A DNA stretch of 16,533 nt from SVTX01 sp045653805 (GCA_045653805.1 JAZOMF010000067.1:1-16533), one strand, 5' to 3'; shown: positions 6,095-12,503, counted from the stretch's first letter. The notes: generated by a model not told the origin, from the sequence alone. Numbers and translations: made by a program.

Positions 6095-8401
6095 GTGGTC
6101 GAAAAGAGATCTATAAAGGAGATGCTGTTAAAAGATAAGATTTCATATTGCACAGGACAAGATTTCTGGAACACTAAAGCTATGCCCGAATATGGTATCG
6201 AAAGCATAAAAATGGCTGACGGCCCTCACGGTTTGCGCTGTCAGTGTGAGAGCGCGGACATGTTGGGAATAAACGATTCTCTCCCTGCCACCTGCTTTCC
6301 TACCGCCGTTACCGCCGGTTCTACATGGAATCGGGAGCTTTATGCCGCAGAGGGGCGCGCTATCGCTCTTGAAGGAAGCGAGGCGGGAGTATCGGTAATT
6401 CTCGGGCCCGGTTGCAATATAAAGCGCAATCCCCTTTGCGGACGAAATTTCGAATATATATCCGAAGACCCCTATCTTTCGGGGTATATGGCAGCGGCGT
6501 TTATCAAGGGCGTTCAAAGTGTTGACGGAATGAGCGCTTGTCTAAAACATTTCGCAGCAAACAGTCAGGAGCATAAGCGTCAGGTAAGCGATAGTATTAT
6601 TGACGAAAGAACGTTGCGCGAAATATATCTTACTCCTTTTGAGATTGCCACAAAGGTTGGCAAACCCAACTCGGTAATGTGCTCCTACAATAAGATAAAC
6701 GGCATTTACACCTCCGACAACAAATGGTTGCTTACCGACGTTCTGCGCCGCGAATGGGGCTTTGACGGCACGGTTATAACCGACTGGGGCGCGCTGAACG
6801 ACAGGATAAAAGCCTTTGAGGCAGGTTGTGACCTAAATATGCCGGGCGGCTCAAAATATATGCACAAATCCACTCTCCGAGCTGTTGAAAATGGCTTACT
6901 TGATGAAAACATTATAGATGGAAGCATCTCTCGTATAGCCAAATTAGCCGAGCACGGCACGCATATCAAAAAAGAAAAATTTGACCGCGACGCACATCAT
7001 TCTTTAGCAGTTGAAATTGCAAGGCAAGGTGCGGTTCTATTAAAAAATGATAGCAGTATCCTGCCTTTGGACGAATCCGATACGGTAATAATCGGAAAAA
7101 TGGCAGCTACGCCCAGATACCAAGGAAGTGGCAGTAGTCATATAAATCCCACAAGACTCACAAGCGTACAGGATGCTATGCCCTCTGCTCTATGCTTCCC
7201 TTGCGGAGACGAGAGAGGCAATATTACGGAGCAAGAGCTTGCAGAGGCAGTAGAGCTTGCAAAATCCGAAAAAATCGCCGTTGTGGCAGTGGGACTTCCC
7301 GATTGCTGCGAGTCCGAGGCATTCGACCGCAAGCATATGCGCCTCCCCACCGATCACAACCGCTTAGTTGAGCTTGTTGCCGAAGTTAACGAAAATACAG
7401 TCGTACTTCTATTTGGCGGCGGCGCTATGGAGCTTCCTTGGGCCGAAAAGGTAAAGGCCATTCTCTATATGGGACTTGCGGGTCAAGGAGTTGGCGAAGC
7501 AGCGGCAGATCTTCTCTCTGGCAGAGCCTGCCCATCCGGAAAGCTGACCGAAAGCTGGCCATACCGCTATTCCGACGTAATAAGCTCGGAATTTTTCGGA
7601 ACAAAGGATGCCGAATACCGCGAAAGCGTTTTCGTGGGATACCGATATTATTCGTCTGCAAACGTTCCGGTTCGCTATCCCTTTGGATTTGGTCTATCGT
7701 ATACAAATTTTGAATATAGCGACTTAAAAGTCAGTGACACTTATGTAACCGTCACAGTTAAAAACATCGGCAACTGTCACGGTGCAGAAGTGATACAGCT
7801 CTACGTCACTCCTCCATCAAGCGGCACATTTAGACCCGCAAAAGAGCTTAAAGGCTTTGAGAGAATAGAACTTGAGGCAGGTCAGAGCGCTACCGTTACA
7901 TTTACCTTAGACAACCGTAGCTTTTCCGTATGGCATGATGATTGGGTGGTCGAGGGAGGAATATACGGAATTGAGATCGGCTCTTCAAGCGAGGATATTC
8001 GTCTTATATGCAGCCTCGAAATTTCAGGCGACACAATCAAGGATCCTATGTCTCCATCCTCCTTGTACTATTCACTTTCGTCAATCCCCTCAAAAACTGA
8101 TTTTGAGACGATCTTGGGCAGATCCGTATTGGAATCACATAAAATAAAAAAAGGAAGCTTTGACAGAAACTCAACCATCTTCGAAATGAAGGAAAGCTCA
8201 CTTATAATGAAGCTGATCTATGGAATTATCAACCTCTTTTTTTCCCTGCGCTACGGCAGAAAAAAGGACACCGATCCCACCTGCCGAATGATGCTTATAA
8301 GCGTGACCGATAACCCTATCCGCTCACTTGAAATATGCAGCGGCGGAGCTTTGCCGGAATTTTTATCAAATTTTATTGTATGGTTGGCTAATTTAATATG
8401 A
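6095..8401 (+). CDS. Glycoside hydrolase family 3 beta-glycosidase (beta-glucosidase type)
   Basis: GH3 enzymes release sugar from the non-reducing end of beta-glycosides with retention. The 768-residue product has the full layout. A TIM-like barrel spans about 1-290, with ADGPHGLR, GPGCNIKRNPLCGRNFEYIS, CLKHFAAN (K151, H152) and TDWGAL, whose D230 is the expected nucleophile. An alpha/beta sandwich at about 300-500 carries CESEAFDR, with E408 as the likely acid/base. A fibronectin-III-like domain at about 535-640 contains FGFGLSYTNFEY and GAEVIQLYV. A C-terminal tail of about 120 residues matches a tail I recall in some clostridial GH3 enzymes. There is no signal peptide, so it acts in the cytoplasm on imported glycosides. 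The GTG start at 6095 is placed by AAGGTGG 7 nt upstream. Beta-glucosidase is the likeliest activity, but xylosidase or another specificity is possible. No clear terminator follows. Confidence 0.9.
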   Translation: MVEKRSIKEMLLKDKISYCTGQDFWNTKAMPEYGIESIKMADGPHGLRCQCESADMLGINDSLPATCFPTAVTAGSTWNRELYAAEGRAIALEGSEAGVSVILGPGCNIKRNPLCGRNFEYISEDPYLSGYMAAAFIKGVQSVDGMSACLKHFAANSQEHKRQVSDSIIDERTLREIYLTPFEIATKVGKPNSVMCSYNKINGIYTSDNKWLLTDVLRREWGFDGTVITDWGALNDRIKAFEAGCDLNMPGGSKYMHKSTLRAVENGLLDENIIDGSISRIAKLAEHGTHIKKEKFDRDAHHSLAVEIARQGAVLLKNDSSILPLDESDTVIIGKMAATPRYQGSGSSHINPTRLTSVQDAMPSALCFPCGDERGNITEQELAEAVELAKSEKIAVVAVGLPDCCESEAFDRKHMRLPTDHNRLVELVAEVNENTVVLLFGGGAMELPWAEKVKAILYMGLAGQGVGEAAADLLSGRACPSGKLTESWPYRYSDVISSEFFGTKDAEYRESVFVGYRYYSSANVPVRYPFGFGLSYTNFEYSDLKVSDTYVTVTVKNIGNCHGAEVIQLYVTPPSSGTFRPAKELKGFERIELEAGQSATVTFTLDNRSFSVWHDDWVVEGGIYGIEIGSSSEDIRLICSLEISGDTIKDPMSPSSLYYSLSSIPSKTDFETILGRSVLESHKIKKGSFDRNSTIFEMKESSLIMKLIYGIINLFFSLRYGRKKDTDPTCRMMLISVTDNPIRSLEICSGGALPEFLSNFIVWLANLI

Positions 8402-8666
8402 TACATAAAGAAAACGAATTCAAGACCGCCGTCAAAAAACAGGAAAATCCGCATAGACATTGCCTTTTTGCTTGTTCGCCTACTACCCTGCGCCTTTCGC
8501 GCGGTAGGCTATCGGAACACATACTGTAGGTGAAAAGATAAGGGTGAATAGGCAAGAATGAAGAGGCAAGAAGGGATAGTAAAGGAAAATCGGTAGCAAA
8601 GTGTACAATAATGAGGGGTCAAAATAGTACAAATCGTAGAAAAACAGGTGAATATTCATTTTTGTA
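8402..8666. other. Intergenic stretch between the GH3 and lipoprotein genes
   Basis: No gene is visible here. It contains a stray copy of a repeat module (see 8463-8520) and purine-rich sequence with repeated AGGCAAGAA-like words at about 8550-8572. I see no convincing terminator after the GH3 gene. Confidence 0.5.
8463..8520 (-). repeat. Isolated copy of the tRNA-associated repeat module
   Basis: This segment (CCTTTTTGCTTG, then CCCTGCGCC, then GCTATCGGAACACA) closely matches 10454-10515 and, over its right half, 10166-10200. The copies differ by scattered substitutions. Here the module stands alone, without the terminator hairpin and tRNA-like piece that accompany it near 10.2-10.7 kb. Confidence 0.7.
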
Positions 8667-8695
8667 TTGATTTTTTCAAATACATATGATATAAT
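8667..8695 (+). promoter_or_regulatory. Promoter of the repeat lipoprotein gene
   Basis: TTGATT at 8667-8672 and a perfect TATAAT at 8690-8695 are 17 nt apart, with an extended -10 (TGA). A leader of about 50 nt precedes the ATG. Confidence 0.82.
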
Positions 8696-8754
8696 GCAGG
8701 TACAGCGTGGGAACTGTGGTTTACTGCGCTAACAAATTTTTAGGAGGATTGATT

Positions 8755-10008
8755 ATGAAGATCAACCATTTATTGAGATTTCTTCTCGTTGCTCTTATGG
8801 TAGTATTGGCCTTCTCGCTCTTCGCATGTAATGAGACAGACGTAGAGGCCGAGTGCACCCACGAGGCAGTAGTTGACGCGGCTGTAGCTCCCACTTGCGA
8901 AGCAACCGGTCTTACCGAGGGTAGCCACTGTGCTAAGTGTGGCGAGGTTCTCACCGCTCAGGAAGAAGTTCCTGCAACCGGACACGAGGCAGTAGTTGAC
9001 GCGGCTGTAGCTCCCACTTGTGAAGCAACCGGTCTTACCGAGGGTAGCCACTGTGCTACTTGTGACAAGGTTCTCACCGCTCAGGAAGAAGTTCCTGCAA
9101 CCGGCCACGAGGCAGTAGTTGACGCGGCTGTAGCTCCCACTTGTGAAGAAACCGGTCTTACCGAGGGTAGCCACTGTGGTACCTGTGAGAAGGTTCTCAC
9201 CGCTCAGGAAGAAGTTCCTGCAACCGGACACAATGCAGTAGTTGTCGCAGGTATAGCTCCCACTTGTGATTCAGTAGGTCTTTCCGAGGGTAGCCAGTGT
9301 GGTACCTGTGAGAAGGTTCTCGTCGCTCAGGAGATAGTTGATGCATTAGGACACGCTTATACGACTACTGTAACCAAAGAACCTACTTTCTATGAGAAGG
9401 GCGAACAGACCCACACCTGCGCAAACGATGCGAGCCACAGCTTCACCGAAGAGATTCCTTCTCTCTGTGTAATGCACGTTAACATCGGTTATGCTAACAG
9501 ACAAAAGTTGACCGAGGATGCAGCTCACGGCGATCTTTTCGTATTCGATGAAAACCACGCAAACTATCAAGCATACGTAGACGCCGGATTCAACGCTACC
9601 AGAAACGATAAACTGGTAGATGGTGGCTACGGATACATCTACTTCAACGGTTGGGGCGCATTTAATGGCAAGTCAACCGGTATTGCTTACAGAGTTATAG
9701 GCGAGGACGGCACTGTTCTCGGTGCTAACAATGAAACCGGCGGCTGGTACAGCAATTTTGAAACGGCGTGGGTATGGACTGTTACCACAGATAGCGGTAT
9801 CGTTAATGCTCTGAATGCAAACCTTGGAGAAGGAAATTATGAGGAAGCATACCTGTTCAAAGGAAACGTAAACCTCAACAACATCGAGGGATATGATATC
9901 GGTGTTACAGGAGATATTGAGTTTGCGTTTATCGTTGAAGACGAGGAGACCGGTGAAGTTAACTACATTTCCATCTTCCTTCTTACCGGTGTCACAAAGG
10001 CAAACTAA
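8755..10008 (+). CDS. Putative lipoprotein with five 41-residue Cys-x-x-Cys repeats
   Basis: A 417-residue secreted protein of unknown function. The ATG at 8755 is chosen because AGGAGG lies 7 nt upstream and it begins a classical lipoprotein signal (MKINHLLRFLLVALMVVLAFS, then LFAC with the lipid-anchored Cys at about 25). A longer frame from a GTG at 8707 would have no ribosome binding site. From about residue 36 to 237 there are four close repeats and one divergent repeat of 41 residues, with the pattern APTCEATGLTEGSHCAKCGE and ending VPATGH. Similar repeats are common in surface proteins of gut Clostridia. The last 180 or so residues form a different, Trp- and Gly-rich domain (GYIYFNGWGAFNGKSTGIAY), probably all-beta and possibly ligand-binding. 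It has its own promoter. The surface location is well supported, but the role is not known. Confidence 0.82.
   Translation: MKINHLLRFLLVALMVVLAFSLFACNETDVEAECTHEAVVDAAVAPTCEATGLTEGSHCAKCGEVLTAQEEVPATGHEAVVDAAVAPTCEATGLTEGSHCATCDKVLTAQEEVPATGHEAVVDAAVAPTCEETGLTEGSHCGTCEKVLTAQEEVPATGHNAVVVAGIAPTCDSVGLSEGSQCGTCEKVLVAQEIVDALGHAYTTTVTKEPTFYEKGEQTHTCANDASHSFTEEIPSLCVMHVNIGYANRQKLTEDAAHGDLFVFDENHANYQAYVDAGFNATRNDKLVDGGYGYIYFNGWGAFNGKSTGIAYRVIGEDGTVLGANNETGGWYSNFETAWVWTVTTDSGIVNALNANLGEGNYEEAYLFKGNVNLNNIEGYDIGVTGDIEFAFIVEDEETGEVNYISIFLLTGVTKAN
8861..9352 (+). repeat. Tandem 123-bp coding repeats
   Basis: Units begin at 8861, 8984, 9107 and 9230, with a diverged fifth unit from 9353. The spacing is exactly 123 nt (41 codons). 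Units 1-3 are nearly identical at the DNA level, including synonymous sites, while unit 4 is more diverged. This gradient points to recent expansion or gene conversion of units 1-3. Confidence 0.95.
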
Positions 10009-10163
10009 TATTCTGTCTTAAGCTTTAAAACAAAATCCCACGGGCTTTTCTCGTGGATACACCCCCCTCTTGCAAACGCGAGAGGGGGGTGTAAAATGTA
10101 AGAGTGGCCGAGGCCTAAAGCTCAAATGTTACCCTATGCCTTTGGCTGCGTAACGTTAAAGTA
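10009..10163. other. Gene-free stretch after the lipoprotein gene
   Basis: Apart from the strong hairpin at 10058-10093 I see no gene or promoter. A short weaker stem (CCACG with CGTGG, about 10038-10056) precedes that hairpin. Confidence 0.4.
10058..10093. terminator. 13-bp perfect hairpin after the lipoprotein gene
   Basis: TACACCCCCCTCT at 10058-10070 pairs exactly with AGAGGGGGGTGTA at 10081-10093 around a 10-nt loop. It lies 50 nt after the stop codon. It has no T-run on either side, so it may stabilise the 3' end of the mRNA rather than act as a textbook terminator. Confidence 0.55.
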
Positions 10164-10206
10164 TTCTGCGCCTATCGGCGCGGGTGAGCTATTGGAACAC
10201 AAATTC
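10164..10206 (-). repeat. Repeat module, partial copy
   Basis: The segment TTCTGCGCC, then GGCGCGG, then GAGCTATTGGAACACAAATTC is a partial copy of the module at 10454-10520. Like that copy it ends in AAATTC, about 17 nt before a long hairpin. Confidence 0.65.
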
Positions 10207-10222
10207 CAATACTATTACTTAG

Positions 10223-10268
10223 AATAGCAAAAGCCGAACAAACATCAGTTTGTTCGGCTTTTGCTATT
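10223..10268 (-). terminator. 21-bp perfect terminator-like hairpin (array unit A)
   Basis: The arm at 10223-10243 (AATAGCAAAAGCCGAACAAAC) is the exact complement of 10248-10268, with a 4-nt loop. The T-rich arm comes last in either direction, so it can work as a terminator. It follows a tRNA-like 3' segment on the minus strand. Confidence 0.8.
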
Positions 10269-10281
10269 GTGACGTCACCTT

Positions 10282-10328
10282 ATCGGCTTCGCCGATACGA
10301 CCTGAACTTGCGGCACACAACCGTGGAA
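10282..10328 (-). repeat. tRNA-like 47-bp direct repeat, copy A
   Basis: Identical over all 47 positions to 10595-10641. On the minus strand it holds GCCGCAAGTTCAGGTC, which matches the variable loop and T-arm of the tRNA-Pro at 10784-10859 with one change, followed by a small hairpin (ATCGGC GAA GCCGAT) not found in the tRNA. Confidence 0.85.
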
Positions 10329-10434
10329 TCACTCGCGACTTGAACTTGCGTTGCCCCGCTGCCGTCGCATAGTCGTAGCTCCACGCTCGGTAAACTCGCT
10401 TGCGCTACTCCTTGCTTTGGGCAGTCTCGCATCG

Positions 10435-10461
10435 CAAAAACGCTCCACCGGAGCCTTTTTG
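10435..10461. terminator. Small hairpin with A and T flanks inside unit A
   Basis: GCTCC pairs with GGAGC around ACC, flanked by CAAAAA on the left and TTTTTG on the right, so the arms extend through the A/T runs. It may terminate in either direction. Confidence 0.45.
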
Positions 10462-10520
10462 CTTGCTCGCCCTACCACCCTGCGCCTTACGGCGCGGAGG
10501 AGCTATCGGAGCACAAATTC
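10454..10520 (-). repeat. Repeat module, fullest copy (unit A 5' part)
   Basis: Matches 8463-8520 and 10164-10206. It includes the small hairpin GCGCC TTAC GGCGC at 10482-10495 and ends in AAATTC. On the minus strand it reads GTGCTCCGATAGCTC, then GCGCC, then GGGTGGTAGGG, loosely recalling the 5' half of a tRNA. Confidence 0.65.
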
Positions 10521-10538
10521 ACGCCTATCGTTCAAATA

Positions 10539-10578
10539 AGAAAAAGCCGAATAGACCAAGGTCTATTCGTCTTTTTCT
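10539..10578 (-). terminator. Terminator-like hairpin (array unit B)
   Basis: AGAAAAAGCCGAATAGACC at 10539-10557 pairs with 10560-10578 with one mismatch and a 2-nt loop. In minus-strand order it directly follows GTCACATCAGACCA, which resembles a tRNA 3' end. Confidence 0.78.
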
Positions 10579-10580
10579 GG

Positions 10581-10727
10581 TCTGATGTGACCTCATCGGC
10601 TTCGCCGATACGACCTGAACTTGCGGCACACAACCGTGGAACCCCCAAAGCTCGGCAAGCTCGCATCGGGGAACCCCCGACCACCCCTCTGCGCTCCGCG
10701 CAGGGCGTGGTATCAACCGCGAAATTC
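10581..10727 (-). pseudogene. tRNA-Pro-related remnant with insertions (unit B)
   Basis: On the minus strand this reads from CTGCGCGGAGCGCAG and GGGGTGGT through to CCGCAAGTTCAGGTC and ends GTCACATCAGACCA. The tRNA-Pro(GGG) just upstream has CTTGGGGTGGTAG, CCGCAAGTTCAAGTC and GTCACTCAGACCA in the same order. The unit cannot fold as a tRNA because extra sequence separates these blocks. It is either a decayed and expanded tRNA copy or a distinct repeat that borrowed tRNA ends. Confidence 0.45.
10595..10641 (-). repeat. tRNA-like 47-bp direct repeat, copy B
   Basis: Exact match to 10282-10328, 313 nt apart. It begins ATCGGCTTCGCCGATACG and ends CAACCGTGGAA. The perfect identity contrasts with the divergence of the surrounding modules. 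Confidence 0.85.
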
Positions 10728-10746
10728 AATGCCTGCATTTAAACAA

Positions 10747-10784
10747 AAATAAAGCCGTCGGGCTAATGCCCAACGGCTTTATTT
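10747..10784 (-). terminator. tRNA-Pro terminator
   Basis: In the minus-strand direction AAATAAAGCCGTTGGGC pairs with GCCCGACGGCTTTATTT around ATTA, with only one T-G wobble, and TTTGTTT follows. It begins at the CCA end of the tRNA gene. Confidence 0.9.
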
Positions 10785-10859
10785 GGTCTGAGTGACAAGA
10801 CTTGAACTTGCGGCCTCTACCACCCCAAGGTAGCGCGCTACCAGCTGCGCCACACCCAG
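10784..10859 (-). tRNA. tRNA-Pro (anticodon GGG)
   Basis: A complete 76-nt cloverleaf. The acceptor CTGGGTG pairs with CACTCAG (one G-T). The D-arm is GCGC AGCTGGTA GCGC. The anticodon arm is CTACC TTGGGGT GGTAG with GGG at 34-36. The T-arm is GCAAG TTCAAGT CTTGT. Discriminator A and an encoded CCA follow. It reads CCC and CCU proline codons. It has a consensus promoter and a strong terminator, so it is an independent unit. Confidence 0.96.
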
Positions 10860-10899
10860 AAACCTATGATTTTTCGTGTCATCTCTTGACGACTTGACT

Positions 10900-10928
10900 A
10901 TTATATCACAAAGCAATCGCTTTGTCAA
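10900..10928 (-). promoter_or_regulatory. Consensus sigma-70 promoter for tRNA-Pro
   Basis: On the minus strand TTGACA (10923-10928) and TATAAT (10900-10905) are 17 nt apart, both perfect, with extended TGA. It lies about 41 nt upstream of the mature tRNA 5' end. Confidence 0.93.
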
Positions 10929-10990
10929 TAGCTTTTTTAAAAATATTTCTAATTTTTTCAAAATATTTTTGATTATCAATTTGATGTAAT

Positions 10991-11095
10991 TTAATCACCA
11001 AGTTTCTCATAATCAGACGCATATTCATCATAAGCCCTGCTCTTTTTGGTGTCAGTAGCAATCACCTCACAAATATTATCTAAAGTAAGTCTCCT
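10991..11095 (-). pseudogene. Possible 3' remnant of a protein gene
   Basis: A minus-strand open frame of 34 codons reads LDNICEVIATDTKKSRAYDE and then YASDYEKLGD before a TAA. Its composition looks protein-like (polar, no long low-complexity runs). An AAGGAG lies just upstream, but no ATG follows at a workable distance, and a TGA closes the frame. It may be the C-terminal stub of a lost gene or a chance frame. It is not recognised. Confidence 0.3.
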
Positions 11096-11206
11096 TCATT
11101 TAAATATCAAGTAATAAATCGAAATATACTAAATAATTTGCAACATTCACGCATAAAATAACGGTAAGTTCGCATATTATCTTAAAAACTATTGAAGGTG
11201 ATGCTT

Positions 11207-11731
11207 ATGAAACGATCGATTGGGTTATGGCAATTTTTAGGATTTGCAGTGACGGCATTTGGCGGCACTATATTGCATTTTTTATACGATTGGCTTGGTG
11301 AAGCTATATGGGTAGCACCCTTTTCGGGGGTCAACGAATCTACTTGGGAGCATATGAAGCTACTCTTTTGGCCAATGCTTATTTTTGCCGTGGTGCAGAG
11401 CTTTTTCTTCAAAAAACGTAAAGATTTCTGGTGTGTAAAGCTCCGAGGAATGCTATTGGGGCTTTCCCTTATTCCTATCCTCTTTTACACCTACAACGGT
11501 GCCGTCGGTAAGTCACCCGATTGGCTGAACATCACCATTTTCTTTGTTTCCGCAGCGGTTACATTTCTTTATGAAACAAGGCTTTTCAATGAGAACAGGC
11601 TGGTTTGCAGGTCACCAAAAATATCGATCGTATTACTCTCAACCATTGCACTTTTATTCGTGGTATTTACCTTTATAACACCCCAAATCGGCATCTTCCT
11701 TGACCCCGTCACGGGAACATTCGGGATATAA
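11207..11731 (+). CDS. DUF6512-like integral membrane protein
   Basis: A 174-residue membrane protein of unknown role. Five or so hydrophobic segments are visible, e.g. LWQFLGFAVTAFGGTILHFL, LLFWPMLIFAVVQSFFF, GMLLGLSLIPILFYTY, ITIFFVSAAVTFLYE and ISIVLLSTIALLFVVFTF. The segment FSGVNESTWEHMKLLFWPML is the feature I associate with the DUF6512 family (VNESxWEHxKLLFxP). The start is set at ATG 11207 because GAAGGTG ends 6 nt before it; the TTG at 11192 and ATG at 11201 would overlap that site. A terminator follows. No partner gene gives a hint of function. Confidence 0.75.
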   Translation: MKRSIGLWQFLGFAVTAFGGTILHFLYDWLGEAIWVAPFSGVNESTWEHMKLLFWPMLIFAVVQSFFFKKRKDFWCVKLRGMLLGLSLIPILFYTYNGAVGKSPDWLNITIFFVSAAVTFLYETRLFNENRLVCRSPKISIVLLSTIALLFVVFTFITPQIGIFLDPVTGTFGI

Positions 11732-11746
11732 AAATTGAATTTTTAT

Positions 11747-11783
11747 AAATCGGCTTGCAGCAATAATGCAAGCTGATTTTTAT
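11747..11783 (+). terminator. Terminator after the DUF6512-like gene
   Basis: AAATCGGCTTGCA at 11747-11759 pairs with TGCAAGCTGATTT at 11767-11779 with one G-T wobble, followed by TTATT. Confidence 0.85.
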
Positions 11784-11843
11784 TGAAATAATCAAATAAA
11801 AAGCATCATTTGAAAAATATTTTTAAATTTTCCATCTTCAATC

Positions 11844-11872
11844 TTGATTTTGTCCGATATTCATGTTATACT
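11844..11872 (+). promoter_or_regulatory. Probable promoter of tdk
   Basis: TTGATT at 11844-11849 and TATACT at 11867-11872 are 17 nt apart, with TG at 11864-11865 giving an extended -10. It lies about 47 nt ahead of the start codon. Confidence 0.75.
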
Positions 11873-11918
11873 AAAAAACACACTTCAAAATTGATACAAA
11901 GGTATAAAGGAATTCAAA

Positions 11919-12503
11919 ATGGCAAAAATGTATTTTAGATACGGAGCAATGGGCTCCTCCAAGACCGCTAATGCACTTATCACCAAGTTTAACTATGAGG
12001 AACGCGGAATGAAGGTCTGGCTTATAAAGCCCGCTCTTGATGATCGCGATGGCGCAAACATCATACGCTCAAGAATAGGTCTTGAGAAAGAGGCTTACGC
12101 TGCAAGCCGTGAAACCGATCTTTTTGCCGAATTTGATAAAGACCGTTTTTACCACGCTATAATCGCAGACGAGTGCCAGTTCTTCACTGCCGAGCAGGTG
12201 GATCAGCTTCGCAGAATCGTAGATGTATATGAAATTCCCGTTTTTTGCTATGGTTTAAGAACCGACTTCCTTACCCATCTTTTTGAAGGCAGCCGACGAC
12301 TTTTTGAGGTCGCTGACTCGGTTTCAGAGATAAAAACCGTTTGCTCTTGCGGGAAAAAAGCTATTGTAAATGCCCGTATCGACGACAAAGGCAACGTGCT
12401 TACCGAGGGCGGTCAGGTGCTTATCGGTGGAAATGACTCTTACATAGCTATGTGTCATAGTTGTTGGAAGCAGTCAATAGACAAAAATTACAAAACAAAA
12501 TAA
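11919..12503 (+). CDS. tdk: Thymidine kinase (type II)
   Basis: Thymidine kinase phosphorylates (deoxy)thymidine with ATP in pyrimidine salvage. The 194-residue length fits the tetrameric bacterial type II family. The P-loop is GAMGSSKT (residues 9-16), where Ser14 stands in for the usual Gly before the lysine. A Walker B-like AIIADECQFF carries the D-E pair, with the Glu as probable catalytic base. IPVFCYGLRTDFLTHLFEGS is a typical conserved stretch. The zinc site uses VCSCGKKA (C142, C144) and CHSCW (C179, C182). The lasso and substrate loop follow as GGNDSYIAMC. The ribosome binding site is AAAGGA. It has its own promoter and terminator, so it is monocistronic. Confidence 0.95.
   Translation: MAKMYFRYGAMGSSKTANALITKFNYEERGMKVWLIKPALDDRDGANIIRSRIGLEKEAYAASRETDLFAEFDKDRFYHAIIADECQFFTAEQVDQLRRIVDVYEIPVFCYGLRTDFLTHLFEGSRRLFEVADSVSEIKTVCSCGKKAIVNARIDDKGNVLTEGGQVLIGGNDSYIAMCHSCWKQSIDKNYKTK

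Noticed and set aside
8707..8754. GTG start extending the lipoprotein by 16 residues
   Set aside because: It has no ribosome binding site, lies only 12 nt after the -10 box, and would bury the signal peptide.
8770..9231. Repetitive antisense open frame opposite the lipoprotein repeats
   Set aside because: Its repeats are only the mirror of the coding repeats on the plus strand, with no start signals.
8861..9352. CRISPR-like regular spacing
   Set aside because: The 123-bp units are contiguous coding repeats with no unique spacers, in frame with a signal-peptide protein.
10101..10125. Resemblance of AGAGTGGCCGAGGCCTAAAG to a tRNA-Ser D-arm
   Set aside because: No anticodon arm, T-arm or acceptor pairing could be found around it, so it is probably chance.
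10351..10738. Short Arg-rich open frames on both strands in the repeat array
   Set aside because: They cross hairpins and tRNA-like repeats, lack ribosome binding sites and have repeat-driven composition.
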